From positions 1 through 64,000 of the forward strand of contig NZ_JBKQWU010000006.1 of NCBI RefSeq assembly GCF_047275745.1: DNA of 64,000 bases, written 5' to 3'. Source of the stretch: Amaricoccus sp047275745. GTDB taxonomy: Bacteria; Pseudomonadota; Alphaproteobacteria; Rhodobacterales; Rhodobacteraceae. Under the pieces are notes generated by a model. It searched no databases. It was given only the letters and a program-made list of their open reading frames with translations, and was not told where the DNA came from. The translations under genes were made by a program, and so were the position numbers. Below are positions 35,714-44,992 of this stretch, piece by piece (within the stretch, counting starts at the first letter, position 1; each line of letters opens with the position of its first letter).

Positions 35714-37009
35714 GGCGTCATGGTCGGGCTCGACCCGTTCGACGAGCAGCTTGTCGATCCGCCGCCCATCCATGTCCACGACCTCGAAGCGCCAGCCGAA
35801 GGCGGTGAAACTGTCGCCGGCGGTCGGGATGCGCCGCATCCTCTCGAGCACGAACCCGGCCAGCGTCGCATAGCCGTGGGCACCGAACTGATCGACATCG
35901 AGCAGTTCGGCCACCTCGTCCACCGGCATGCCCGCGTCGAGCAGCCAGGACCCGTCGTCGCGGCGCACCGACTCGCGTCCCTCGCCGCTCTCGCCGTCGG
36001 GCACGTCGCCGGCGATCGAGGTCAGGATGTCGGTCGGGGTGACGACGCCTTCGAGCCCGCCGTATTCATCGACGACGATCGCCATATGGACCGGGGAGAC
36101 GCGGAACTGCTCGATCAGCTGGAGAGAGAGCATGTCCGGGCTGACGTAGATCGGCTGTTTCGCGATGGAGAACAGGTCGTCCTGCCCGGAATGGACCAGC
36201 GCGAGCACGTCGCGAACATGCACGACGCCGAGCACATCCTCCGATCCGTCCGAGGCGCGCAGCGGATAGCGCGAGTGGCTGTGATCGCGGATGACATCGA
36301 GCGTCTCCTCGATCGTGTCCGAGGCGTTCAGCCAGCTCAGCTCGCGCCGCGGCACCATGATCACCCGCACCGGACGGTCGGCGAATCGCAGCACGCCCTC
36401 GATCAGTTCGCGCTCCCGGACGTCGAAGACCCCGCTCTCGGTGCCCTCGGCGATCATCGCCTTGACCTCTTCCTCGGTCACGGTGTTCTGGTCGCTGGCC
36501 TTGACTCGCAGGAGGCGCAGCACGGTCTCGGTCGAGACGCGCAGGAACCAGACGATCGGCGTGCCGACGGTGGCGAGCACGCTCATCGGTCCGCTGACCG
36601 AGGCTGCGATCCGCTCCGCATGCTGCAGGGCCAGCCGCTTCGGCACGAGTTCGCCCACGATCAGCGAAAGATAGGTTGTGACGATCACCACCAGGGCGAA
36701 GGCGAGCGGCTCGGACCAGGTGACGAGCGCGGGCACCCGGTCGAGCACCTCGGAGAGCGGTCCGGCGAAGGTCGCTCCGCTATAGGCGCCGGCGACGATG
36801 CCGATCAGGGTGATGCCGATCTGCACGGTGGAGAGAAAGCCGGTCGGGTCCTCCGCCAGAAGCAGCGCCTTGGCCGCGCCCCGGTTGCCCCCCTTCGCCA
36901 TCTGTTCGAGCCGCACGCGCCGCGCGGAGACGATCGCAAGCTCGGACATGGCAAAAAAGCCGTTGAGCAGGATGAGAAAAAGAACGACGAAGAGTTCCCA
37001 GACCGGCAT
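35702..37009 (-). CDS. CorC/HlyC (hemolysin-like) family protein with DUF21 and CBS domains
   Basis: A 435-aa membrane protein. The DUF21/CNNM domain (~1-190) has about four membrane segments. The paired CBS domains (~215-340) include PRRELSWLNASDTIEETLDV and VVDEYGGLEGVVTPTDILTS, and the CorC_HlyC domain (~355-435) has DDGSWLLDAGMPVDEVAELL and YATLAGFVLERMRRIP. Members act in Mg2+/Co2+ efflux or membrane homeostasis. Start MPVWELFVVLFLILLNGFFA begins the first membrane helix. Its 3' end runs into the tandem array at 35602-35713. Confidence 0.92.
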   Translation of the reverse strand: MPVWELFVVLFLILLNGFFAMSELAIVSARRVRLEQMAKGGNRGAAKALLLAEDPTGFLSTVQIGITLIGIVAGAYSGATFAGPLSEVLDRVPALVTWSEPLAFALVVIVTTYLSLIVGELVPKRLALQHAERIAASVSGPMSVLATVGTPIVWFLRVSTETVLRLLRVKASDQNTVTEEEVKAMIAEGTESGVFDVRERELIEGVLRFADRPVRVIMVPRRELSWLNASDTIEETLDVIRDHSHSRYPLRASDGSEDVLGVVHVRDVLALVHSGQDDLFSIAKQPIYVSPDMLSLQLIEQFRVSPVHMAIVVDEYGGLEGVVTPTDILTSIAGDVPDGESGEGRESVRRDDGSWLLDAGMPVDEVAELLDVDQFGAHGYATLAGFVLERMRRIPTAGDSFTAFGWRFEVVDMDGRRIDKLLVERVEPDHDARTG

Positions 37010-37175
37010 TCGCTACCCACGTCGCCCGCGGGCCTCCCTAGATCGCCCCGTCGCGCGGGGCCGCGAGTCCCCGTATACGTGCTGACCCGCGCGGCGCAAA
37101 GGTATGGTTACGACAGGCCGCGGCGCCCGCCCTCGCGGCGGGTGGGTGAAATTCGCGGTGAAGGAGAGAGAAACC

Positions 37176-37643
37176 GTGGAAACTTTCTCGGGACGCGATC
37201 TGCGCGACGCCCTGGGGCGTTTCGTGACCGGCGTGACGGTGGTGACGACCCGCGCCGAGACGGGGCCGCTCGGCATGACCGTCAACAGTTTCGCGAGCGT
37301 GTCGCTCGATCCGCCGCTGGTGCTCTGGTCGCCGGCGCGCAAGTCGAGCCGGTTCCCGGCCTTCGAGGCGGCGGCCCATTTCGCGATCCATGTGCTGAGC
37401 GAGGATCAGCGGGCGCTCGCTGAGCATTTCGCCCGGCACGGCGCGCCGTTCCCGGACCTGCCCTTCGAGGACGGGATCGATGGCACGCCGCTCTTCGACG
37501 GGTCGGTGGCGCGCTTCGAGTGCCGTCACGCGGCCGGCCATGACGGCGGGGACCACCTGATCGTGGTGGGCGAGGTCCTGCGGCTCACGACCGAGGATCT
37601 GAAGCCGCTGATCTTTCATCGCGGCGGCTTCTCGACGCTCTAG
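37176..37643 (+). CDS. Flavin reductase-like (FMN-binding) protein
   Basis: A ~155-aa protein of the flavin-reductase/HpaC fold. It has LRDALGRFVTGVTVVTTRAE, MTVNSFASVSLDPPLVLWSP, FAIHVLSEDQRALAEHFARH and the C-terminal GGFSTL. The GTG at 37176 (VETFSGRD) was chosen because AAGGAGAGAG lies 6-15 nt upstream and the length fits. In-frame GTG 37146 and ATG 37104 would add unconserved residues. It reduces free FMN/FAD with NAD(P)H, usually for a partner monooxygenase, which is not in view. Confidence 0.88.
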   Translation: METFSGRDLRDALGRFVTGVTVVTTRAETGPLGMTVNSFASVSLDPPLVLWSPARKSSRFPAFEAAAHFAIHVLSEDQRALAEHFARHGAPFPDLPFEDGIDGTPLFDGSVARFECRHAAGHDGGDHLIVVGEVLRLTTEDLKPLIFHRGGFSTL

Positions 37644-37715
37644 CTCCGGCTGGAGGCGTCCGCCGGAACCCGCTAGTCTCGCGGCGGTCAGGCAAGGACG
37701 GCGGGGAGGACCAGC

Positions 37716-39014
37716 ATGAACATCGCGGACCAGTTCGCGAAAGTCGTGGCGATGATTGGCTCGGTTGCCATTCTCGCGCGGCGACAGGATGGGGCGGCGG
37801 TCCCGCCGGCCTATGGCGCCGAGCCCGCGATCCCGAAGGCGCGGCCGCAGTCGATCCCGACGCTCAAGATGCCGACCGCCACGGGATGGGAAGGCGACCG
37901 GACCCCGGTGCCGGCGCCGGGACTGCGCGTCAACGCCTTCGCCCGCGATCTGGAACATCCGCGCTGGATCGAGGTTCTGCCGAACGGCGATGTGCTGGTC
38001 GCGGAGGCGCGCGAGCAGAAGGGCACGATCCGGAGCGCCTTCGACTATGCGATGTATGCGACGATGAAGCGCGCCGCGGCCGTCGGCGACAGCGCGAACC
38101 GCGTCTCGCTGCTGCGCGATTCCGATGACGACGGCGTGGCCGAGATCCGCGAGACCTTCGTCGAGAACCAGCGCCAGCCCTTCGGCATGGCTCTGGTGGA
38201 GCGGACCTTTTACGTCGGCAACACCGACGGGATCATGGCCTTCGACTACAGCCCCGGTGTCACGCGCCTGACGGGCGAGGGCAGGCGGGTGACGACCTTC
38301 CAGCCCGGCGGGCACTGGACGCGCAGCCTGATCGTGAGCCCGGACCGGAGCCGGATCTACTGCGGCGTCGGCTCGCTCACCAATATCGCCGACAAGGGCA
38401 TGGAGGCCGAGGAGGGGCGGGCGGCGATCCATGTGCTCGACCTCGCCACGGGGGAGTCGCGGATCTTCGCCTCGGGGCTGCGCAACCCGGTCGGCCTCGC
38501 CTGGGAGCCGACGACCGGCGCGCTCTGGACCGTGGTGAACGAGCGCGACGGCCTCGGGGACGAGACGCCGCCGGACTACCTGACCGAAGTGGTGGACGGC
38601 GGCTTCTACGGCTGGCCGCATTGCTACTGGGGCCAGACGGTCGATGACCGCGTGCCGGCCAATCCGGCGCTGGTCGCCACCGCGCGCACGCCCGATTTCG
38701 CGCTCGGCGGCCATACCGCCTCGCTCGGGCTCTGCTGGATGCCGGATGGCACCCTGCCGGGCTTCGGCGAAGGCATGGCGATCGGCCAGCACGGCAGCTG
38801 GAACCGCAGCAAGCTCTCGGGCTACAGGCTCATCTTCGTGCCCTTCGAGAACGGGCGGCCGGCGGGGCCGGCGCGCGATATCCTGACCGGCTTCCTCTCC
38901 GACGACGAGAAGAAGTCCTGGGGCCGGCCGGTCGGCGTCGCGCTGGCGCCGGGGGGCGGGCTCCTGATGGCCGATGATGTCGGAAACGTGATCTGGCGGA
39001 TCACCGGCGCCTGA
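37716..39014 (+). CDS. Sorbosone/PQQ-type sugar dehydrogenase (beta-propeller)
   Basis: A 432-aa protein with an N-terminal hydrophobic segment (~10-25), then VNAFARDLEHPRWIEVLPNG, VLVAEAREQKG, RNPVGLAWEPTTGALWTVVN, DGGFYGWPHCYWG and QHGSWNRSKLSGYRLIFVPF, as in soluble glucose/sorbosone dehydrogenases of the PQQ beta-propeller type. Export is likely. The electron acceptor and real sugar substrate are not defined. GGGGAGG precedes the ATG. Confidence 0.9.
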   Translation: MNIADQFAKVVAMIGSVAILARRQDGAAVPPAYGAEPAIPKARPQSIPTLKMPTATGWEGDRTPVPAPGLRVNAFARDLEHPRWIEVLPNGDVLVAEAREQKGTIRSAFDYAMYATMKRAAAVGDSANRVSLLRDSDDDGVAEIRETFVENQRQPFGMALVERTFYVGNTDGIMAFDYSPGVTRLTGEGRRVTTFQPGGHWTRSLIVSPDRSRIYCGVGSLTNIADKGMEAEEGRAAIHVLDLATGESRIFASGLRNPVGLAWEPTTGALWTVVNERDGLGDETPPDYLTEVVDGGFYGWPHCYWGQTVDDRVPANPALVATARTPDFALGGHTASLGLCWMPDGTLPGFGEGMAIGQHGSWNRSKLSGYRLIFVPFENGRPAGPARDILTGFLSDDEKKSWGRPVGVALAPGGGLLMADDVGNVIWRITGA

Positions 39015-39123
39015 GCATGGTCCCGGATCGTCCGCGGGGGTTCCGCCGCGGAGCCTCACTGGACGGCCGCGGTGGGAGCGCATAAGGTCCGCAGGCACGT
39101 TGCCACCCGCCCGAAGGGTCCGA

Positions 39124-39561
39124 ATGCCGGCTTCGCTTCATCTCGTCAAACTTTGCGTCGGCGCCGCCGAGGTGCCGGAGCTTATCGCGTGGCAGGCCGC
39201 GCGGATGGAGGAGGCGCGCGCCGCCGGGCGTCCGGCCATTCCGATCCATGTCACCCGGATGTGGCCGAAACGGAGCGACGAGCTGCTCGACGGCGGTTCG
39301 CTCTACTGGGTCTTCAAGGGCCTGATCCTTGCCCGCCAGCGCATCCTGGCGCTTGAGGCGCGCACCGGCGAGGATGGCATCCAGCGCTGCGCGATCAATC
39401 TCGATCCGGCCGTGGTCCGCACGGCGCCGAGGCCCCGGCGGCCGTTCCAGGGCTGGCGCTACCTGCCCGCGGGTGAGGCGCCTCCCGATCTCACCGGCGC
39501 CGCCGAGCCCGACCTTCCCGCCCCGCTGGCGCTGGAACTCGCCCAGATCGGAGTCCTCTGA
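39124..39561 (+). CDS. DUF1489 family protein
   Basis: A 145-aa protein, MPASLHLVKLCVGAAEVPEL, with HVTRMWPKRSDELLDGGSLY, WVFKGLILARQRIL and PRRPFQGWRYLPAGEAPPDL. These match DUF1489, a family nearly confined to alphaproteobacteria with unknown function. ATG 39124 gives the family N-terminus; the frame opens eight codons earlier. The next gene starts 4 nt after its stop. Confidence 0.9.
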   Translation: MPASLHLVKLCVGAAEVPELIAWQAARMEEARAAGRPAIPIHVTRMWPKRSDELLDGGSLYWVFKGLILARQRILALEARTGEDGIQRCAINLDPAVVRTAPRPRRPFQGWRYLPAGEAPPDLTGAAEPDLPAPLALELAQIGVL

Positions 39562-39565
39562 AGCC

Positions 39566-40021
39566 ATGTCCTTCCGCCACCTTCTGATCTCCGTCGCACT
39601 CGTCGCCACCGCCGCCACCGCCGCCACCAGCGCGGAGAGCAAGAGCAGCCGCTACAACTGGGACGAGCTCGGAACCGAATTCTGCCGGCTCACCCTCGCG
39701 GGCGATCTCGACGGGCTCACGACCATCCTGACGCCCTCGCTCGTCGCGAAGATCCAGGCGGCGAAGGGTAACCGGCTGATGCCGCCGCCGAACGTGCTGT
39801 TCCAGAGCTATGTCAACGAGGTGCCGGTCTGCCGGGCCAGCACTCGCAACGTGGCGATCGTCGCGATCACCCGCTCGATGCCGGGCGGCAAGGCGCCGAG
39901 CTGGACGGAGTATCTCGAAGTCGTGCCGCTCGCCGATGGCACGACGCGGATCGACAACGTGCTCTTCGCCACCCGCCGCAGCGACACACTTCGCACGCGG
40001 CTTGAGTCCTGGACGGAGTAA
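39566..40021 (+). CDS. Secreted hypothetical protein
   Basis: A 151-aa protein with a Sec signal peptide (MSFRHLLISVALVATAATAA). The mature part has WDELGTEFCRLTLAGDLDGL, VPVCRASTRNVAIVAITRSM and two cysteines that could form a disulfide. The general form, a single domain with a helix then strands, resembles NTF2-like or DUF4019-like periplasmic proteins, but no family was recognised firmly. It follows the DUF1489 gene by 4 nt and is probably co-transcribed. Confidence 0.72.
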   Translation: MSFRHLLISVALVATAATAATSAESKSSRYNWDELGTEFCRLTLAGDLDGLTTILTPSLVAKIQAAKGNRLMPPPNVLFQSYVNEVPVCRASTRNVAIVAITRSMPGGKAPSWTEYLEVVPLADGTTRIDNVLFATRRSDTLRTRLESWTE

Positions 40022-40027
40022 CGCCGC

Positions 40028-41368
40028 TCAGCCGCGCGACAGCCGCTCCGCCTCGCGCCTGAGCGTGGCGGCGCGCAGGCTGTCGTAGATCGGCGGTTCG
40101 CGCAGCAGCGTCGGGACCAGCATCGAGGCGAAACAGGCGCCGAGCATCGGCACGAGCAGTTCGACGCTCGCCGTCATCTCGGTCACGAGCACGATCCCGG
40201 TCACCGGCGCCCGCGCGACGCCGACGAAGAAGGCCGCCATGCCGACCACGGCGAAGGCGGCGGGCTGGACATTCGCGAAGGGAACGGCGCCCTTCAGCAC
40301 GATGCCGACGCCGAGGCCGAGCACCGCGCCGAGCACCAGCATCGGCGCGAAGATCCCGCCCGGCGTGCCCGAGGCGTAGCTGACGCTGCCGAGCGCCATG
40401 CGCAGCACGAGGATCAGCGGGATGACCATGAGCGCCTGCTGGCCAAGCAGCGCCGCCTGGGTGATCCGGTCGCCGCCGCCGATCATGCCGGGCAGGTACC
40501 AGCCGAGCAGGCCGACCGCGGCGCCGATCGCACCCGCCCGGATCTCCACACGGATGAAGGACAGCCGTGAGGCGAGCGCCAGTCCCGCGAGCAATATACG
40601 GTTGTGCGCGATCGCCGCGAAGCCCGCCACGATCCCGAGCACGCCGTAGAGCAGATGCGTGAGCGGGTCGCCGTAGTCGCGGACCTCGATGTGGAAATCC
40701 GGCTCGTCGCCGAGCAGCACCCGCGCCACCGAGACCGCGCTCGCCGTCGCCGCGAGGATGACGATGGCGATCCGGGGTTCGAATCTCCGCACCAGTTCCT
40801 CCAGCACGAAGACGGCGCCTGCGATCGGCGCGTTGAAGGCCGTGGCAAGGCCCGAGGCCGCGCCCGCCGCCATCAGCACCCGGCAATCCGCCCAGTCGCG
40901 GCGGAACAGCCGCCCGACGGTATGGGCGACGCTCGCCCCCATCTGCACGCTCGGCCCCTCGCGTCCGAGCGCGAGGCCAGAGCCGATGGAGAGCACGCCG
41001 CCGGCGAACTTGACGAAGGCGAGGCTCGCTGGCGCGGGGGGCAGTTCACCCTCGATCACCGCCTCGATATGCGGGATGCCGGAGCCGGAGGCATGGGGCG
41101 AGAAGCGCCGCACCAGCCAGGCGGAGGCCGCGACCAGCGCGGCGGTCACGGCCATCACGACCGGGAGCCCGGCGATCCCGAGCAGCTGCGCCTTCGCGAC
41201 GGAGGCCTCGCGGAGGTGCACCGCCGCCTCCAGCGCGATGCGGAAGAGCGCGCAGATGAGGCCGGATGCGATGCCGACGAGCGGCGCGAGGCAGGCGAGA
41301 AACAGGAGATGCCGGCGCCGGGGCGGCTCCATGTCGTGATGCTCGACGATCGCCTCCGGCTCCGGCAT
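40028..41368 (-). CDS. clcA: ClC-family chloride channel/antiporter
   Basis: A 446-aa membrane protein carrying the ClC selectivity motifs GSGIPHIEAVIEGE, GREGPSVQMGASVAH (gating glutamate) and GTPGGIFAPMLVLGAVLG, in ten or more membrane segments. Members of this form are Cl-/H+ exchangers. No CBS domains are attached. Its start is 2 nt after the hisG stop, so it is probably the last gene of the hisS-hisZ-hisG operon. Confidence 0.93.
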   Translation of the reverse strand: MPEPEAIVEHHDMEPPRRRHLLFLACLAPLVGIASGLICALFRIALEAAVHLREASVAKAQLLGIAGLPVVMAVTAALVAASAWLVRRFSPHASGSGIPHIEAVIEGELPPAPASLAFVKFAGGVLSIGSGLALGREGPSVQMGASVAHTVGRLFRRDWADCRVLMAAGAASGLATAFNAPIAGAVFVLEELVRRFEPRIAIVILAATASAVSVARVLLGDEPDFHIEVRDYGDPLTHLLYGVLGIVAGFAAIAHNRILLAGLALASRLSFIRVEIRAGAIGAAVGLLGWYLPGMIGGGDRITQAALLGQQALMVIPLILVLRMALGSVSYASGTPGGIFAPMLVLGAVLGLGVGIVLKGAVPFANVQPAAFAVVGMAAFFVGVARAPVTGIVLVTEMTASVELLVPMLGACFASMLVPTLLREPPIYDSLRAATLRREAERLSRG

Positions 41369-41370
41369 CG

Positions 41371-42096
41371 TCAGCCCCGCTGGTTCGCGGGGGAGGCCGG
41401 TGGCGCGGACAGCCGCTCGATGAGCCTGGCGCGCGTGCGCATAGCCGTCTCGTCCCAGACCGCGCCCTGCGAGGCGAAGAGCGTGGCCTGGCTGCGCAGG
41501 ATCAGCCCGTCGGAGAGAACCCGGAGGTGGTTGTCGCGGAGCGTCGAGCCGGTCGAGGTGATGTCGACCACGACCTCGGCGACGGCGTTCTTCACCGTGC
41601 CCTCGGTCGCGCCCTGGCTGTCCACCAGCCGGTAATCCGCGACGCCGTGCTGGCGGAAGAAGGCGCGGGCGAGCGCGTGGTATTTCGTCGCCGCGCGCAG
41701 CCTGTGGCCGTGCCGGGCGCGGAACTCGGCCGCGACGGAATCAAGATCGGCCATGTCCTCGACATCGATCCAGAAGGCGGGAACCGCGACGACCAGATCG
41801 GCGAAGCCGAAGCCCATTTCCGCAAGTTCCTCGACCCGGGTCTCCCAGCCCGGGATCTGCTCGCGCACGACATCCTGGCCGGTCACGCCGAGATGGAGCC
41901 GTCCGGCCGCGAGTTCGCGGGGGATCTCGCCGGCCGAGAGCAGCACGAGATCGACGCCGTCGATCCCCGCGACCTCGCCGGCATACTCGCGCCCGAAACT
42001 GGAGCGCGACAGTTCGATACCGCGCGCGGCGAACCATTCGATCGTGGCGTCCTGAAGCCGTCCCTTCGACGGCACCCCGAGCTTGAGCGCCGTCAT
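41371..42096 (-). CDS. hisG: ATP phosphoribosyltransferase catalytic subunit HisG (short form)
   Basis: First enzyme of histidine synthesis, joining PRPP and ATP. The 241-aa length lacks the C-terminal regulatory domain of long HisG. It has LKLGVPSKGRLQDATIEWFA, LHLGVTGQDVVREQIPGWE, ATKYHALARAFF and the phosphate loop SQGATEGTVKNAVAEVVVDI. The short form needs HisZ, whose gene overlaps it by 4 nt (ATGA at 42093-42096). Confidence 0.96.
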   Translation of the reverse strand: MTALKLGVPSKGRLQDATIEWFAARGIELSRSSFGREYAGEVAGIDGVDLVLLSAGEIPRELAAGRLHLGVTGQDVVREQIPGWETRVEELAEMGFGFADLVVAVPAFWIDVEDMADLDSVAAEFRARHGHRLRAATKYHALARAFFRQHGVADYRLVDSQGATEGTVKNAVAEVVVDITSTGSTLRDNHLRVLSDGLILRSQATLFASQGAVWDETAMRTRARLIERLSAPPASPANQRG

Positions 42097-43238
42097 CGCG
42101 CGTCCTCCATCAGCGCGACCAGCGCCTCGGGCCGGATGATCGCACCGACCGCCGGGATGCCGCGGCCGCCGCCGAGCACCCGGGTCAGCGCGTCATAACG
42201 CCCGCCATTGGCGATGGCCGGGAGATCGGGCCGGTCCCGCGGCTCGGCGCCGAAGACGAAGCCGTCGTAGTATTCAAGCGCGGTGCGGCCGAAGCTCGCC
42301 TGGAACGGCAGGCTCCCCGCGTCGATCCCGGCGGCGTCGAGCGCGTCGAGCCGTTCGGCGAAGCGGTCGACGGCGGCGCGAAGGCCCGGCACCTCGGCGG
42401 AAAGCTCGCGGTAGCGGTCGAGCGCCGCGCCGCTCGGCGCCTCGACCGCGAGGACCGCTTCGAGCAGATCGACCTCGCCCGTGCTGAGCCGAGGCGTCGC
42501 CGCCTCGATCGCGAGCCGCCCGGCCCGCCAGTCGATATCGTCGAGCGTGCGGAGGCCGATCTCCGGCCCCGCCGCCGCCGCCATCTCGACGAGCCGCCCC
42601 TGATCGCGCGCGAGGATCATCGCCGCGCGCCGCTCGACCAGCCCCGCGTGTTCGACCCCGTAGCGGCGGAGCAGTGCGTGGAACTTCGCCGGCCGCCAGA
42701 CATGGCGGCGGAGCGCGGCCTTGCGCGCCGGGCTCGTCGCCAGCGCGTCGATCGCGGCGAGGATGAGCCCCATGTCGCCGGTCACGAAATCGACCGGCGC
42801 TGCTTCGAGCGCGCGGGCGATCAGCGCCATCACCTCGGCGTCGGTCCGCGCGGGATCGCCGGATTCGAAGACCTCGAACCCGGCCTGGAGATACTCCCGC
42901 GCCCGTTTCGACCCGGTATCCTGCTTGCGCCAGACCGGCCCGCAATACGAATAGCGCGCGGGCTCGGCACCGCTGTCCATGTGGAGCCGCACGATCGGCA
43001 CGGTGAAATCCGGCCGCAGCATCATCTCCGCGCGGTCATCCGCCGCCATGAAGGCGCGGGCGCGGATTTCCTCGCCGTAGAGATCGAGCAGCACTTCCGC
43101 CGGTTGCAGCGCCTCCGGCTCGACCAGCACGGCGCCCGCGGCTTCGAAGAGCGCGAGCAGCCGCGCGACCTCGGCGTGGAGCCGCCCGAGCCCCGCGCCG
43201 ATCCGCGCGCCCTTGAGATAAGCCCGGTCGGACACCAT
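42093..43238 (-). CDS. hisZ: ATP phosphoribosyltransferase regulatory subunit HisZ
   Basis: A 381-aa HisRS-like paralogue that carries histidine feedback for short HisG. It has class II synthetase-like motifs (DRAEMMLRPDFTVPIVRLHM, RYSYCGPVWRKQD, YYDGFVFGAEPRDRP, GGRYDALTRVLGGG) but no anticodon domain. Stop/start overlaps tie it to hisS upstream (TGATG) and hisG downstream. Confidence 0.95.
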   Translation of the reverse strand: MVSDRAYLKGARIGAGLGRLHAEVARLLALFEAAGAVLVEPEALQPAEVLLDLYGEEIRARAFMAADDRAEMMLRPDFTVPIVRLHMDSGAEPARYSYCGPVWRKQDTGSKRAREYLQAGFEVFESGDPARTDAEVMALIARALEAAPVDFVTGDMGLILAAIDALATSPARKAALRRHVWRPAKFHALLRRYGVEHAGLVERRAAMILARDQGRLVEMAAAAGPEIGLRTLDDIDWRAGRLAIEAATPRLSTGEVDLLEAVLAVEAPSGAALDRYRELSAEVPGLRAAVDRFAERLDALDAAGIDAGSLPFQASFGRTALEYYDGFVFGAEPRDRPDLPAIANGGRYDALTRVLGGGRGIPAVGAIIRPEALVALMEDAR

Positions 43239-44731
43239 CAGCCCTGTCCCGCGAGCATCGCGCGGACCTGCGCGACCAGATCGCCCCGCGCCACCTCGCG
43301 CTGCGCGGGCTGGGCCTTCCAGTCCTCGTGGCTCTCCATCTCGGCTGCGAGCTTCGCGCCGAGCACGAGGTCCTTGAGCTGCACGACGCCGCGCGCGCGC
43401 TCGTCCCCGCCCTCGACGATCGCGACCGCCGAGCCGCGCTGGTCGGCGTATTTCATCTGCCGCGCCATGTTGCCGCCGCCGAGGAAGACCTCGGCGCGGA
43501 TGCCGGCGGCGCGGAGTTCCGCCGCCATCGCCTGGTAGTCGGCCATCCGGTCGCGGTCCATCACTGTCACGACCACGGGCCCCGGTTCCGCCACGGCGCT
43601 CCGGCCCTTGGCATTGAGCGCCGCGAGCAGCCGGTCGACGCCGACCGAGACGCCGCAGGCGGGTACCGCCTCTCCGGTGAAGCGCTTGACGAGATCGTCG
43701 TAGCGCCCGCCGCCGGCGACCGAGCCGAACTGGCGCCTGCGCCCGTCGTCGTCGAGGATTTCGAAGGTCAGTTCCGCCTCATAGACCGGGCCGGTGTAAT
43801 AGCCGAGGCCGCGCACAACGGAGGGGTCGATCACCACGCGTTCGGCCCCGAGACCGCGCGCGTCGAGAAGCTCGGCGATCCGCTCCAGTTCCGCGACGCC
43901 GTCGGTTCCACTGGCCGAGCCGCCCACGAGTTCCCGGAGCCGGGCGCAGGTCGCGGCGCCATCGTCGCGGCGCGCGTCCATGAAGCCCATGATGACCGCC
44001 GCCTGTTCCTCGGAAAGCTCGGCGCCCTTGGTGAAATCGCCGCTCTCGTCCCGGCGCCCGGCACCCAGCAGCGCGGCGACGCCTTCGGTCCCGAGCCGGT
44101 CGAGCTTGTCGATGGCGCGCATCACGATCCCGCGCCGCCCGGCGTCGCGCTCGGGGTCGGCGGGGTCGAGCACGCCCGCCGCTTCCATGACGCCGTTCAG
44201 AACCTTGCGGTTGTTGACCCGGATCAGATAGTCGCCGCGCGCGATGCCCGCGGCCTCCATCGCTTCAGCCAGCATCCCGCAGATCTCCGCGTCCGCCGCG
44301 ACATTGCCGGAACCCACGGTATCGGCGTCGCACTGGTAGAACTGCCGGAAGCGCCCCGGACCCGGCTTCTCGTTGCGCCAGACCGGGCCGACCGCGTAGC
44401 GGCGGTAGGGCAGCGGCAGGTCGCGGCGAAACTGCGCGTAAACGCGGGCCAGCGGCGCCGTCAGGTCGTAGCGGAGTGCGAGCCAGTCCTCGTCCTCCTC
44501 CTTCCAGGCGAAGACGCCCTCGTTCGGCCGGTCCACGTCGGGGAGGAACTTGCCCAACGCCTCGACCGTCTCGACCGCGCTCGTCTCCAACGGGTCGAAG
44601 CCGTAGGCGTGATAGACCTCGGTCACGCGGGCGAGCATCAGGTCGCGCGCGCGGACCTCGGCGCCGAAATAGTCGCGAAATCCCCTCGGCGTCTCCGCGC
44701 GGGGGCGGCGGGGCTTCTTTTCCTTGGCCAT
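43238..44731 (-). CDS. hisS: Histidyl-tRNA synthetase
   Basis: A 497-aa class II synthetase. Motif 1 begins near ETPRGFRDYFGAEVR, motif 2 is YRRYAVGPVWRNEKPGPGRF, the histidine-A segment is VIDPSVVRGLGYYTGPVYE, and motif 3 is GGGRYDDLVKRFTGE. The C-terminal anticodon domain follows GPVVVTVMDRDRM. ATG 44731 gives MAKEKKPRRPRAETPRGF; the open frame extends far upstream antisense to nrdJ and is not coding. First gene of the hisS-hisZ-hisG-clcA operon. A 16-bp duplication lies upstream. Confidence 0.96.
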   Translation of the reverse strand: MAKEKKPRRPRAETPRGFRDYFGAEVRARDLMLARVTEVYHAYGFDPLETSAVETVEALGKFLPDVDRPNEGVFAWKEEDEDWLALRYDLTAPLARVYAQFRRDLPLPYRRYAVGPVWRNEKPGPGRFRQFYQCDADTVGSGNVAADAEICGMLAEAMEAAGIARGDYLIRVNNRKVLNGVMEAAGVLDPADPERDAGRRGIVMRAIDKLDRLGTEGVAALLGAGRRDESGDFTKGAELSEEQAAVIMGFMDARRDDGAATCARLRELVGGSASGTDGVAELERIAELLDARGLGAERVVIDPSVVRGLGYYTGPVYEAELTFEILDDDGRRRQFGSVAGGGRYDDLVKRFTGEAVPACGVSVGVDRLLAALNAKGRSAVAEPGPVVVTVMDRDRMADYQAMAAELRAAGIRAEVFLGGGNMARQMKYADQRGSAVAIVEGGDERARGVVQLKDLVLGAKLAAEMESHEDWKAQPAQREVARGDLVAQVRAMLAGQG

Positions 44732-44748
44732 TCTGGGCGGTCCTGTCA

Positions 44749-44780
44749 GGCGTGTCCGGGTCGGGGCGTGTCCGGATCGG
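44749..44780. repeat. 16-bp tandem duplication upstream of hisS
   Basis: GGCGTGTCCGGGTCGG (44749-44764) is followed by GGCGTGTCCGGATCGG (44765-44780), one mismatch, and by a weaker third copy. It lies 18 bp from the hisS ATG, in its leader or promoter. Confidence 0.75.
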
Positions 44781-44881
44781 ATGTGGTCGGATGGTTGCGC
44801 GTCTCCTAACCGCCCGGGCCCGCCGGGGCAAGGACGGGGCGGGCCTGATGGGTAGGGCGGATCGCCCGGGGGTGGCCTCTG

Positions 44882-44926
44882 GGATGGCCGGAGGATGGCC
44901 CGAGGATGGCTAGCGGGATGGCCCGG
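44882..44926. repeat. Four 11-12 bp tandem units (GGATGGCC) upstream of nrdJ
   Basis: GGATGGCC or a one-base variant starts at 44882, 44893, 44904 and 44916. The units end 67 bp before the nrdJ ATG. The 261-bp hisS-nrdJ gap thus carries two unrelated short arrays. No cobalamin riboswitch was recognised here. Confidence 0.75.
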
Positions 44927-44992
44927 TCGGCGCGATTGACCGGGGGCGGGGCGCCGCCTATCTTTTCCACTCCGCCCACATCGGAGCCGCTC

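Noticed and set aside
44732..44992. Cobalamin riboswitch before nrdJ
   Set aside because: No B12-box (GCCACTG-like) sequence or suitable fold was recognised. The gap is mostly short tandem repeats.
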